64,000 nucleotides of DNA from contig OY811972.1 of the NCBI GenBank assembly GCA_963681505.1, forward strand, positions 16,349,110 through 16,413,109, given 5' to 3'. The stretch is from Eunapius fragilis (taxonomy: Eukaryota; Porifera; Demospongiae; Spongillida; Spongillidae). Numbering within the stretch: position 1 is the first letter of the stretch; each line of letters begins with the position of its first letter. The notes under the pieces were generated by a model. The model had not been told where the DNA came from and made no database searches. It saw only the letters and a program-made list of their open reading frames with translations. Shown here in pieces: positions 49,201 to 59,729 of the stretch. The translations under genes were made by a program, and so were the position numbers.

Positions 49201-49851
49201 ACAGCTGAAAGAAGATCAATGCTTTGGTTTACAGGGTGTTTATGAAGAGCGCAACACTTTAAATGAATATACTTCATTAATAAGATTATCAATTTATGAA
49301 TTTACAATAACCACGTTACAATAACCACGTTATTTGTCTTTAACAGTGCAAATATATATTCTGTAGATATCATCAACACACATGAAGTCATTTCTGTTGC
49401 AGATTGGAAAGCTCAAGTTGCAAGGAAAGGAAGGAGAAGTGAAAGGGAGTCAAAACATGGAACATCTGTCTGTGTGTACTCGTCCCAATGCATATGCCAC
49501 TGCTGTCTGAAGTGCAGTAATGAGTTAGCAAACCCATTGGTACCTGTGGCTCCAAAACTGGGAGATCTTGTGTTCAAAATACAGCTCTTAAATGAACATG
49601 TATGCCCCTAAACCCTTAGAAAACATGCATGGCATATGAAGCCCACACACATAGGGTGTTGTATACATGCAATGTAATCCTTTCATAAAATACCTAATTG
49701 ACATGTTAACCTGTCCAATTTTGACAGGCTAACATGTCAAAATCTTCATCACTTATAGATTAAAGTGGGAGAATGGTTGGGGAAGAGGGACACATGGAAC
49801 CATGTTAGAACACAGCATATACTCACAATCAATGGATGGAGGAGCACTCAT
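37243..49851 (-). CDS. Death domain - Roc GTPase - COR-like - death domain protein (ROCO-type)
   Basis: Minus-strand exons: 49827-49851 (ATG), 49073-49204, 48735-49016, 46813-46860 and/or 42717-42764, 41571-42167, 38761-40221, 38407-38457, 37356-37610, 37243-37293. Every junction is phase 1. Exon 3 encodes death domain 1 (EWESLGTALRITPAELDNIS, LLAWLQQRY, SWRKLCQAV). A Gly/Pro-rich linker precedes the P-loop GAAGVGKT (about residues 229-236). The next large exon has switch motif DSGGQPEF (about 376) and THKD (458-461), then COR-like sequence (LQHLIEQNIFLHYPDILPDI, CDPQVLLDEV). A second death domain follows (NWYGVGLELDIESHCLDEI, MFNKWLNQ, LAKALLEV). Reading through the 38761 donor stops at TAA 38747-38749 (about 852 residues, no second death domain); reading through 37356 stops at 37336 (956 residues). 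ROCO proteins with death domains (DAPK1) regulate cell death; this one lacks a kinase. The first-exon join is the least certain. Confidence 0.7.
37660..38400. other. Intron of the ROCO-type gene with a foldback remnant
   Basis: The stretch 37950-38040 (ctgtcaacgaagggacctag, then gagattgggctgagagatgt) resembles one arm of the 43576-44032 foldback element. Otherwise nothing is seen. Confidence 0.45.
40222..41570. other. Intron of the ROCO-type gene with a local duplication
   Basis: Segments of about 130 bp at 40952-41080 and 41126-41255 are direct repeats (both contain aattagacacttta and cagaaatacc). The sequence aatgtctattgtccttcatg near 40588 resembles the terminal sequence of the 43576-44032 foldback. 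Confidence 0.6.
42717..42764 (-). other. 48-nt linker exon, proximal copy
   Basis: Bounded by an AG acceptor (tatccacag) and a gtgagt donor, with phase 1 on both sides. It encodes SLSTDSSPALSHETPG and reads straight into the Gly/Pro linker of the ROCO-type gene. It is almost identical to 46813-46860. Confidence 0.65.
43008..43290. repeat. Dispersed module, copy 1 (GTTCCTATC...GAGTTATG family)
   Basis: Begins gttcctatcgtgagttatg, then a purine trinucleotide run (gaagaagagaagacgacgac), gggactgggtacgg, and ttttgttctctaaaa. The same order of blocks occurs at 55938-56215 and, inverted, at 60385-60675. Confidence 0.65.
43576..44032. mobile_element. 457-bp foldback element
   Basis: The two halves are reverse complements over almost the full length, with ends ttaatgtctattgtcc and ggacaatagacattaa. 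Arms carry gtccacccgggggtacaatt and cggcaaaaa, meeting near 43808 in ccattacgctccgaccgatc. It would form a hairpin of about 200 bp. No ORF of interest. Single-arm relatives occur near 37950 and 40590. Confidence 0.88.
44314..45440 (+). pseudogene. Decayed retroelement gag-like ORF with SAP domain
   Basis: Begins MSTRKEIVSRLTCEVLRLRL and RNAQLSTTGKKSALVERLVQ, a SAP-type DNA-binding motif, in the first frame. It continues in a second frame as a Ser/Arg-rich linker to RMRKGKYIAFDKLFPPL (to about 45120), then in a third frame as RLVSDLPSWLEAWNTFVAIR and LVMLQYQSTICQLFSTFGP. A further shift near 45340 leads into WDNLKGGLACVVCD. I know this order from gag-like ORFs of sponge and cnidarian retrotransposons. 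Three or more frame breaks mean it is dead. No reverse transcriptase or long terminal repeats were found. It lies inside an intron of the ROCO-type gene on the opposite strand. Confidence 0.55.
45441..46067. other. Intronic DNA, nothing recognised
   Basis: A C17 run at about 45465-45481 and AT-rich sequence; no gene or element identified. Confidence 0.5.
46068..48425. repeat. 31-bp minisatellite in two blocks
   Basis: Units contain catgcacacccatccctaca followed by ccctcccatca. Block 1 is 46068-46640 and block 2 is 46945-48425, together about 65 copies. The unit has no plus-strand stops and 31 is not a multiple of 3, so all three plus frames stay open for hundreds of codons; these are not genes. 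The duplicated 48-nt exon lies between the blocks. In block 2, runs of several units recur in the same order, pointing to block-wise expansion. Confidence 0.97.
46813..46860 (-). other. 48-nt linker exon, distal copy
   Basis: Same length, phase and splice sites as 42717-42764, with 5 base differences, giving FLSTDSGPALSHESPG. Flanking CA repeats are also shared, so a segment including the exon was duplicated. Either or both copies could be included without frame change. Confidence 0.65.
49205..49826. other. First intron of the ROCO-type gene
   Basis: No repeat or ORF of note. The part from about 49780 is homologous to the start of intron 1 of death-domain gene B (ccatgttagaacacagcata). Confidence 0.5.
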
Positions 49852-49930
49852 TGTCACTTGAAGAGTAGTCTGATAGCCAAATTAACAGGCCTAGTTACCT
49901 GATGTTACTGGTCCTCTGGACCTCACAATG
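49852..49930 (-). promoter_or_regulatory. Conserved upstream region of the ROCO-type gene
   Basis: Nearly identical to the regions upstream of death-domain genes A (4152-4230) and B (6022-6100), including gaagagtagtctgatagcca and ggtcctctggacctcaca. Similarity ends abruptly near 49930, so promoter capture with the first exon is likely. Confidence 0.5.
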
Positions 49931-52020
49931 AAGAGGAGAACTTGAACACGAATAACTTATAAATAAATGAATAAAGTATAAGCTCCCCCTCCTAGACCAT
50001 CCATGGGAAAAAATTACTCTTGTAATATGCATATCTCCTTAACCCTGAGTGTTTCAACTTGCCTTTTTCAAGATCATTATGAATACCAGAAATGTTAAAA
50101 ATGTTGTGGAGATACCATACTTTAAACACGAACTTTTAATTCTCCGATTTGGGGGAAGGGCTTATTAGCACGGCACAGATTACTTCTAAACTATTAAACG
50201 CAAGAACATATGCAATCAGACATGCCCACATAGTTGGATACACCTTTATTTCAGGGATTGGACGACCAAAACCGTACCTATAGTGCGGGATCATGCCAAA
50301 ATTATATTTATATTTTAGCTCCATTATGTGCACCGCATTGGGTATGTACTTCCATTCATAAGGTACATACCCCTCATTTCTTATACTGCATCCACATTGA
50401 GTGTATGTGCCTCCCTCCGCATTATGTATATATGTACCTCCAATTTGGGTATATACCTCCGCGCTAGGTGGGGGAAATTGGGGTATGTGCCCCTCCCTTC
50501 CCATCAAGAGTCTATGAGCAGCCATAATAGTTGCAAACCTCAAGAAAAGTTTAAACAGAGCTTCTGGGGCTGAGCCCACCCCTTTACCCAGCATGGGAGG
50601 TAGTCTCGTCCCCAGCCTGATATGCATTCGCAATATACAGTCTGGTGAACTCCTGTACATATTTCTGTCCTGCGATTTATGTACATAACATTGCACAGTG
50701 GTTTAGGACCAGGACATTTGGTAGGAAAGGATTTTTCATTTCAAGTGGAAAAACTGTTGTGTAATACCCTACAGTACCACAATATTAGATAAATCTGTTA
50801 GGATTCACAAAGTGTAAAGAGCCGTGTGAAGGGAAAGCATTAGTCATGCCATTTTCCACCCTAGCCTAAAAACATGAGCTAGTTATGTATCCGACAGTAC
50901 AAAGTCAATTATAAAGGAATGATTAGATAGAACTTTTTATTACCAATTCAATGATACTTGATTTATGACATTCTCATGAATTGTGCTAAAGATATTTGTT
51001 TATTTGTGGTCCAAAATGACGCCATTTTTACCCAAATCTACTTTAGATTCATTGCTCAACGAAGCTAGAGCGCTATATACTGTGTTGTGTGTTTAAATAC
51101 TTTCATCTATCGTTGGCCCTTAGTATAATGCTCGCCGAATCCTGCCGATTCTTAAACCGACGCGACAAAACACTTCGTAACAGATCAATACTATAACGAT
51201 AATTTATTAATAACGGGTAAAAATAGCCACAAATAAGAGACTGGGGACTATTAAAGCCACTACGCTACGATGCAAGCGAAGCTGTTCTCGGGCCTTAGTG
51301 CTGTCTGATAGATAGCATTTGTGTTCTTAATGATGCACCGTCTATGCTGTTTTTGTTAAAAACGAGAGTGCTTCGTGCGCGCGCACTTTTGTCTTTTGTT
51401 GTCTGTACGTGTACATGTTTATACTAGGGGAGTACAATGAGCTGAAGGAATCCCTTCGGTACGTTTATAAGCGATCTACCGAACGATTAAGTCATATAAA
51501 GATCAAAATATTTTGATTTCATTGGGTTGATTTTAATAAATTATTCTGAAATGACTATTAACATTAATTGCTATGATATGGTAGTAAATGTTTAGTATTA
51601 TTAAAATGTTTTGTTAAAATGTTTCAGTTCATTACAGTTGGATATATAGTCAAACTTGATTGTTTTGATTAGATTTTAATTAATTAACCATAATTAATAT
51701 CATGATTTACTTAGCACCACCTCATTATAAACAACAATACAAACAATTTAGGTTTATTGGTTCACAACAATTTGAAAATGTCCTGGTCACCTATGGTTTT
51801 AAACCACTGTGCATTGCAACCCAACGTCGGGAGGAATGCAGTGACGTAAGAATGAAGTAATTAGCATAAGCAAGAATGCAATTAATTATAGAATTTCAAT
51901 TTGACGAAGCTGTGTGGCAAAGACTTAACGGAGGAACATCGTCGGCACTTTGTTTGTTCTACTAAGATAGCAATAAATAGTGCACTTTGGTATGAAGGTC
52001 GCGGCTATCTCGAGTTTTGG
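49931..52020. other. Intergenic DNA
   Basis: No supported gene. The stretch 50130-50700 has an open minus frame (50136-50696) rich in tandem gtacatac-type words and may be a degraded element; no family match. Confidence 0.5.
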
Positions 52021-52024
52021 CCAA

Positions 52025-52290
52025 GACACGGCCATCTAAACGGTCAACACGCGGCCATCTAAGCGGTCAACACGCGGCCATCTAACAAGCCAACACACGG
52101 CCATCTAACAGGCCAACACACGGCCATCTAACAGGCCAACACGCGGCCATCTAAGCGGTCAACACGCGGCATCTAACAAGCCAACACACGGCTATCTAAC
52201 AGGCCAACACACAGCCATCTAACCGGTCAACACGCGGCCATCTATTAAAGCGGTCAACATGCGGCCATCTAACAGGCCAACAAAAATGGT
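52025..52290. repeat. 23-bp minisatellite (about 11 copies)
   Basis: Units read aacaggccaacacacggcca plus tct, alternating with agcggtcaacacgcggcca variants. Confidence 0.92.
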
Positions 52291-53909
52291 GTAACCGAGT
52301 GACTTTCCATATCCAGTTGGAAGGCAAACGAAGCTATCCCGACCACCGAGAACGTCTGCCACTATTCGTAACTGTTAGTCTTTCAGTGTAAAATAACCCA
52401 TCCGTTCACCCGCTGTCTTAACAGCTAGCTGAACACCCTCCACTGTACTGTCATCGGTTACGAATAACTTTAAGGTATGCAATTATTGCATGCCTCGAAT
52501 CTGATTGGTGTCCCAACATTCCGGGACGACGGGACAGAAATTTGTACAGGAGTACACCAGACCCTCTTTTCACGTAGCGGTGATGTAATCCATCCGCTGC
52601 TGTGTATGAGGGTCTGCAAACAGGACTACATGGGAGGCTATACTGATAACACCCACCAAGTCCCCAAGCCGTGATCCGTCACTGTATCTCCACATTTCAC
52701 ACCCAGACCCACACATCGTCGCAAATAATTGAGACGCCCCCATATTGCTTAATATCTGTGTCGTTACTGAAAATTGCTTCCGTCACACCATCAACACGTT
52801 AGCACCATTATGTTCGTGTCCCGTGAGAAAGAAAGTCATATACAACCCCGCATTTTGTAGCGCTATTAGTCTGGGAACCAAAATAAGCCATTTTTCATGA
52901 AATTAATACAGCTCCCCATAACTTCTCCTTTATCAAGCAATGGTTGCCACCCCCCCCCCCCCTTCACCCTCAACCAAGTGACGCACATACTCTGCATACC
53001 TCAGTGCACCCTCCAAATTCAGTATATACCTTCCCATTGATGATCTGATGTATTGTATGTAGTACTGGACTGGTGTGTTGTATGTACTCACGGGACACAA
53101 ACATTTCACTAGGTCAAGGGGCAGTGGAAGGTATGAGGCAGAACCACGCAGTGGAGGCCATGGGACATGTACTACCATATGTTCCTGTATCACCGCCTCC
53201 ACCACATGCACAACCATCACCCCCACTACATACTCATGTCCCATATTATATTCCATTACATGCTAATGTTCCATAGTACTCACTATATCTTCATATCCCC
53301 CATGCAGTTATAAACTTTATTGTTGCCATGCGCACTTTAACACACACACACACACACACACTCACAGACACACAAATACACACTCACACACACACACTCA
53401 CACACACATGCACACAAACATGCAAGCACACACTACATACACACATACGCAAACACACGCACACACACACACATACACACACATGACTCATGGCCTCCAT
53501 TTACCTCTCTATATGCTCAAATCCAGACTGTGCACCATTAAGGGGTTTAAAAGATGACTTAAGGTTCTGATACAGGACCATGTAGTGAAGGGAATCAAGC
53601 CTATACAATAACACCCATTATCACATATGTGGGCTATTATAGCCACATACACGCTTGATACCCGACCTTCTGCCAAAACTACGCCCAAATATATGTAGAG
53701 GAGGCGGCTCCACTTACATGTACATCAAAGTATATTATCATATCCCGTGGCCTCCACTACATGCCTGTACACACAACACACCAGTTCAGTACATGAGGCC
53801 AGTTATTATCAGCTTATATGTCTACAAGATCTCGGGATTGCATGTTATGCACCTGTCAATGGTAACTGCAACCCCCTCCCCCTCCGGGACATATGCGGGA
53901 TTTGACAGG
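52291..53909. other. Intergenic DNA with CA repeats
   Basis: C14 run near 52951, and a CA-rich tract at 53340-53485. The segment 53715-53870 is a direct relative of 54920-55020 (both contain acatgtacatcaaagtatat and caagatctcgggattgcatg). Confidence 0.6.
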
Positions 53910-54411
53910 ACAGGGGGGACTCACTTTTCGCACCTCATCGCAGATGGAGAAAATATGCAATAATAACTGTCAGTTGATACAGCCCTGCCGACTTCAGTAC
54001 CGCTTATAATTTCATTTGCTGCTGAAGTGGTTCGTAATCCGCCTCTTTTATTTGCTAGCTTGCCTCTCCACGCCCTGCCTACTTCTAGCTTGCCTTCATT
54101 ATACGAGGCTATGTGTACCTAATACCTAATACGGTAAACAAAGCAAGGTTGAAGCTCTTATTATGACTGGAAGATAGTGTGCAGGCAGGTTTTAGGTACA
54201 CATAGCCTAAGGTAAGCTAGAAGTAGGCTGAGGCAGGGTAAGCTAGCAAAAAGGGGCGGATTACGAAGCACTACAACGTGTTCAGCAGCCAATGAAATTT
54301 TAAGCGGTACATGTACTGAAGTCGGCAGGGTTGTATCAACTGACTGTTATTATAAAGGTGCTGCGTATTTTCTCCATCTGCGATGAGGCTCCATTTGTGA
54401 GTCCCCCCTGT
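53910..54411. mobile_element. 502-bp foldback element
   Basis: Left arm from acaggggggactcac and right arm to gtgagtccccc(ct)gt are imperfect reverse complements over about 230 bp each, including ctcatcgcagatggagaaaa and tgccgacttcagtac. The centre lies near 54150. No coding content. Confidence 0.8.
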
Positions 54412-54667
54412 ACACGGGGATTTGACTTCGACCGCGGAAAAAGATTTTTAACCGTAAACGAACGTGCTTGTGACCTCCCCTATCGGCGTGTTTTGCAGCT
54501 CAAAACTTGTGACGATCTTGGTAGAACACATTCACGGTACTAGCCTAGCCTGTGCACCCGTACATTCGAACGGAACACGAACATGCGCCTTAAATAGAAT
54601 TTCAAGATATAAAACTACAATAGCGGCACAATATCAGGGCAAAGGCTAACGCGCGTTTGTTTTGAAT

Positions 54668-54902
54668 AGAGGGGTTGCAGTGTCATCCCGGGAAGGTTCA
54701 TAACAATAGCAATAACAATCGCCGCCATGTTTTTTGGTGCCCTAACCATTGATTTTTTCAATAAGTGTCGAGCACGTACGTTCACGTACGTGACACGCAT
54801 TTATAAACGATGACGTTTAATAGTTAGGACACCAAAAAACATGGCGGCGACACCAAACAAACATGGCGGCAACCTTCCCGGGATGACACTGCAACCCCTC
54901 TA
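54668..54902. mobile_element. 235-bp foldback element
   Basis: Arms share agaggggttgcagtgtcatc and ccgggaaggtt, then cgccgccatgttttttggtg. The right arm carries an extra partial copy of the catggcggc segment. The centre contains acgtacgttcacgtacgt. Confidence 0.82.
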
Positions 54903-55434
54903 TAGCAGGAACGAAACCGTTTACATGTACATCAAAGTATATTATCATGTCAACACACCAGTTCAGTACATGAGGTTACCAGCTTCTATATCCACAAGAT
55001 CTCGGGATTGCATGTTACACAAGGTCCCTACAGATCTCGCTCTGTGTGCGAATGCGCTTTATGCAGCCTCCTTACTTTATGTATGCTTAATTACCTTTGC
55101 AGGATTGGAGATGCGTTCCTGTTGATACACTGCTCGATCCTGGCCGAAGGCAGAAACTATTACGCACAAATGGCAGGTGGGATTGTAATAGTGATGTTTG
55201 TGGTTTGGGTTTTTTTTTTGTGGTGTCATGACTTTTTGTGCATATCCGCCTTTCCGGAGTCCGCCCGTCAAACCACAACCCAATTATTGGCGGTGTCAAA
55301 TCCCCGATATTGACCCCCTATACCCTGGTCCCTTGTTACAATGGCAAGCGCATTACGCACGCTATAAAGCTGTACATATCAAAAGAGGTGTATGTAGGCG
55401 GTGCGCTGATGCAATGCATAATATGATTTAAAGT
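54903..55434. other. Intergenic DNA, no gene recognised
   Basis: Includes the second copy of the segment also present near 53715-53870 (54920-55020). Other ORFs are short and unsupported. Confidence 0.5.
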
Positions 55435-55731
55435 AAACAAGTAAATAAAAACATTCTCTCTGAGAAAGTTGGTGGGATATAGGTTTTTCAGGCAAATAGT
55501 ATACTGGTGTAAAAAGCAAGGAAACAAGTTTCATCAGACGGGAAAATGTAATAGTCCTATATTTAGCACACTTCAACTAAGGCATATGCTGTTTCTGTGC
55601 TAAATATAGGACTATTACATTTTCCCGTCTGATGAAACTTGTTTCCTTGCTTTTTACACCAGTATACTATTTGCCTGAAAAACCTATATCCCACCAACTT
55701 TCTCAGAGAGAATGTTTTTTTTTACTTGTTT
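55435..55731. mobile_element. 297-bp near-perfect palindrome, copy 1
   Basis: Arms of about 134 bp are about 99% complementary, and the loop of about 27 bp reads acttcaactaaggcatatgc plus a few bases. Ends are aaacaagtaaata and its complement. It belongs to the same family as 61563-61855. Confidence 0.92.
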
Positions 55732-55937
55732 CCTTAATTTTTCTAACACTGTTGCATTGCAGGTTTCCCCCCTTTCATTTAACCGATTTAATTCAATCCA
55801 GATGTATTGTGAAAATTTTCTAGGTACCTTTGCTTAATTAGAATTGGTAAGACCGTATATACGCTTTTAGGCGTTTTTGTATCAAAGCGAGTCCTCCAGC
55901 AAATTCTAAAGCTATTGGTGCAATTTTCATGGCTTAA

Positions 55938-56215
55938 AAGTGTTCCTGTCCCGAGTTATGAGTTCCCAAGAAGAAGAAGAAGCAGAAGCAGACGACCCGC
56001 CCATTATTTTTGGAAGGGGAACGAGGACGGCAGTATTTTTCGTTCTCGACAACCACGCGGTTCTACGATGTGAAACAAAAACGAAACTACTCAGTTTTGA
56101 CTTCTAGATTGATTGCCGCAACAAGTTAGACGATCCGAACGTCGGGAGCGAAGCTACGGTAGGGTCGAGGGATTTTAATTAAATTCATAGTCGGGGTCAA
56201 AACCTCTCTAGCGAG
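55938..56215. repeat. Dispersed module, copy 2
   Basis: gttcctgtcccgagttatg, a gaagaagaagaagcagaagc run, a tttttcgttctcgacaacca cgcggtt block, and a final catagtcggggtcaaa. Same block order as 43008-43290 and 60385-60675. Confidence 0.7.
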
Positions 56216-56680
56216 ACTTCCGATTATTACATGTAATGGATAATAGCTCAAGCCCGCATGCTGAATGGCGTGGACTATAATTAAAAGGGTTGAGATGTCT
56301 ATAGTGCGGAAGCGGCCGCGCAATTTACGTTCGGATCGAGTTGCACTGCGCTGGAGGACGCGCTCCGTATATACAGGTTTTACTGGATCGTTTCTGTAAA
56401 CACCAAGCTATGGTAGCGGAGGTAGCACAGTAATATGAATCACTTTAAGTTTAGAGCGTGAGCCCTATCGCATAGCTACCGGTATCTTATGCAAGAAGGA
56501 TCTATTGCGTCTGTGCCGGGATGCTGATAATGTTATCTCTGGTATTCCCGTAAGGTGGTATGTATGCCATATATACAAGCTATCGCGACTACTGCTGCCG
56601 ATTGATCCGTTGCACGATCAGTGTGGTGAACATATGTGGAATGGGCTGGGAGCGTGCATGCGTGTTAAGTACTTGCCTAG
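56216..56680. other. Intergenic DNA, nothing recognised
   Basis: No coding or repeat structure noticed apart from a single tatctctgg half-palindrome word near 56532. Confidence 0.5.
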
Positions 56681-56840
56681 CTCACAGCAAAAAAAAGGCG
56701 CAAATCATATTTTGATTTTCACAAGTGATCTTTTTTTCATATCTGTACCAAAATGATAACAGTTTTGATACAGATATGAAAAAACAGATCACTTGTGGAA
56801 TTGAAATATGATTTGCGACTTTTTTTTTTGGCTGTGCGAG
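56681..56840. mobile_element. 160-bp foldback element
   Basis: Arms of about 70 bp (ctcacagc...aaatcatattttgatt and its complement) surround a 9-bp loop near 56757. A few mismatches occur between the arms. Confidence 0.82.
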
Positions 56841-57165
56841 CAATCGTAGATAACAGTCCCCAGGCTTTCAATTTTCTATTGTTCCTGGCCTGGCCTCGTC
56901 AAGTGACCAAAACAAAACGATAAAAATAATCATGTGAGCTTCAAATGACGTATTCTTGCTTTATTTCTATGGTGGTAAATATTCTTATGTATGCTTCTAA
57001 CGTATAATGAAGCAAAAATGAACGTTGCAATTTATGGCACACGCTGATGACAATAAGGCCAGCTAGCTAACAATAAAGATTATTAAAAATAAAGTATGCA
57101 TATTTATTTTAAACTTCTATCTACAAAACAATTTAAACGCTGGCAGATATGAGGTGTGAGATGGT

Positions 57166-57507
57166 GGCTTTAAGAAAAGCCGTTAAAAGAACGATAGGTG
57201 TCAGCGACAACCATAAGGGGAAGAGAAGCAGTTTACTTGCTGCTGGTGTACTTGGTCACAGCCTTGGTACCCTCGCTCACTGCGTGCTTAGACAGCTCAC
57301 CAGGGAGGTGGAGTCTCACGGCAGTCTGGACCTCCCGGCTGGTGATCGTGTGCTTCTTGTTGTAGTGGGCTAGGCGGGACGCCTTGGTGGCTATCCTCTC
57401 GAAGATGTCGTTCACGAACGAGTTCATGATGCTCATGGCCTTGCTGGAGATGCCGGTGTCTGGGTGGACCTGCTTCATCACCTTGTAGATGTAGATGGAG
57501 TAGCTCT
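57166..57507 (-). pseudogene. H2B: Histone H2B remnant fused to satellite
   Basis: Retains the 3' stem-loop (57166-57181), the spacer, the stop and the C-terminal 90 or so codons of H2B ([20 protein letters not shown] to KYTSSK). One substitution turns ATEASR into ATKASR. Identity ends abruptly at 57507, and the 37-bp satellite begins immediately. The N-terminal tail, start codon, promoter and H2A partner are gone. Confidence 0.92.
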
Positions 57508-59690
57508 AGTAGGTGGAGGTGACCTGTCCTACCACCACAGTCTGGCCTAGTGGAGGTGACCTGTCCTACCACCACAGTCTGGCCTGGTGGAAGTGACCTG
57601 TCCTACCACCACAGTCTGGCCTGGTGGAGGTGACCTGTCCTACCACCACAGCCTGGCCTCCTGTCCTACCACCACAGTCTGGCCTGGTGGAGGTGACCTG
57701 TCCTACCACCACAGTCTGTCCTGGTGGAGGTGACCTGTCCTACCACCACTTTCTGGCCCGGTGGAGGTGACCTGTCCTACCACCGCAGTCTGGCCTGGTG
57801 GAGGTGACCTGTCCTACCACCACAGTCTGGCCTGGTGGAGGTGACCTGTCCTACCACCACAGTCTGGCCTGGTGGAGGTGACCTGTCCTACCACCACAGT
57901 CTGGCCTGGTGGACGTGACCTGTCCTACCACCACAGTATGGCCCGGTGGAGGTGACCTGTCCTACCGCCACAGTCTGGCCTGGTGGAGGTGACCTGTCCT
58001 ACCACCGCAGTCTGGCCCGGTGGAGGTGACCTGTCCTACCACCACAGCCTGGCCTGGTGGAGGTGACCTGTCCTACCACCACAGTCTGGCCTGGTGGAGG
58101 TGACCTGTCCTACCACCACAGCCTGGCCCGGTGGAGGTGACCTGTCCTACCACCGCAGTCTGGCCTGGTGGAGGTGACCTGCCCTACCACCACAGTCTGG
58201 CCCGGTGGAGGTGACCTGTCCTACCACCACAGTCTGGCCCGGTGGAGGTGACCTGTCCTACCACCACAGCCTGGCCCGGTGGAGGTGACCTGTCCTACCA
58301 CCACAGTCTGGCCCGGTGGAGGTGACCTGTCCTACCACCGCAGTCTGGCCTGGTGGAGGTGACCTGTCCTACCACCACAGTCTGGCCTGGTGGAAGTGAC
58401 CTGTCCTACCACCACAGTCTGGCCTGGTGGAGGTGACCTGTCCTACCTCCACAGTCTGGCCTGGTGGAGGTGACCTGTCCTACCACCACAGTCTGGCCTG
58501 GTGGAGGTGACCTGTCCTACCACCACAGTCTGGCCTGGTGGAGGTGACCTGTCCTACCACCACAGTCTGGCCTGGTGGAGGTGACCTGTCCTACCACCAC
58601 AGTCTGGCCTGGTGGAGGTGACCTGTCCTACCACCACAGTCTGGCCCGGTGGAGGTGACCTGTCCTACCACCGCAGTCTGGCCCAGTGGAGGTGACCTGT
58701 CCCACCACCGCAGTCTGGCCTGGTGGAGGTGACCTGTCCTACCGCCACAGTCTGGCCTGGTGGAGGTGACCTACCACCGCTGTCTGGCCTGGTGGAGGTG
58801 ACCTACCACCGCTGTCTGGCCTGGTGGAGGTGACCTGTCCTACCACCACAGTCTGGCCTGGTGGAGGTGACCTGTCCTACCACCACAGTCTGGCCTGGTG
58901 GAGGTGACCTGTCCTACCACCGCAGTCTGGCCTGGTGGAGGTGACCTGTCCTACCACCACAGTCTGGCCTGGTGGAGGTGACCTACCACCGCTGTCTGGC
59001 CTGGTGGAGGTGACCTACCACCGCTGTCTGGCCTGGTGGAGGTGACCTGTCCTACCACCACAGTCTGGCCTGGTGGAGGTGACCTGTCCTACCACCGCAG
59101 TCTGGCCTGGTGGAGGTGACCTGTCCTACCACCACAGTCTGGCCTGGTGGAGGTGACCTGTCCTACCGCCACAGTCTGGCCTGGTGGAGGTGACCTGTCC
59201 TACCACCACAGTCTGGCCTGGTGGAGGTGACCTGTCCCACCACCACAGTCTGGCCTGGTGGAGGTGACCTGTCCTACCACCACAGTCTGGCCTGGTGGAG
59301 GTGACCTGTCCTACCACCACAGTCTGGCCTGGTGGAGGTGACCTGTCCTACCACCACAGTCTGGCCTGGTGGAGGTGACCTGTCCTACCACCACAGTCTG
59401 GCCTGGTGGAGGTGACCTGTCCTACCACCACAGCCTGGCCTGGTGGAGGTGACCTGTCCTACCCACAGTCTGGCCTGGTGGAGGTGACCTGTCCTACCAC
59501 CACAGTCTGGCCTGGTGGAGGTGACCTGTCCTACCACCACAGTCTGGCCTGTGGAGGTGACCTGTCGTACCACCACAGTCTGGCCTGGTGGAGGTGACCT
59601 GTCCTACCACCACAGTCTGGCCCGGTGGAGGTGACCTATCCTACCACCACAGTCTGGCCCGGTGGAGGTGACCTGTCCTACCACTTGGTT
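57508..59690. repeat. 37-bp satellite, array 2 (about 58 copies)
   Basis: Same unit as 33845-34925 (ggtggaggtgacctgtccta, ccaccacagtctggcct). Several shortened units (ggtgacctaccaccgctgtc) are themselves repeated near 58770-58810 and 58980-59020. The left end abuts the H2B remnant. Confidence 0.97.
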
Positions 59691-59729
59691 CACATATTAT
59701 GGAGAAAATGATATACCACATCCCCAGGA

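Noticed and set aside
50136..50696. 186-codon minus-strand ORF
   Set aside because: No domain, low-complexity gtacatac words and no splice support; listed only as non-coding sequence.
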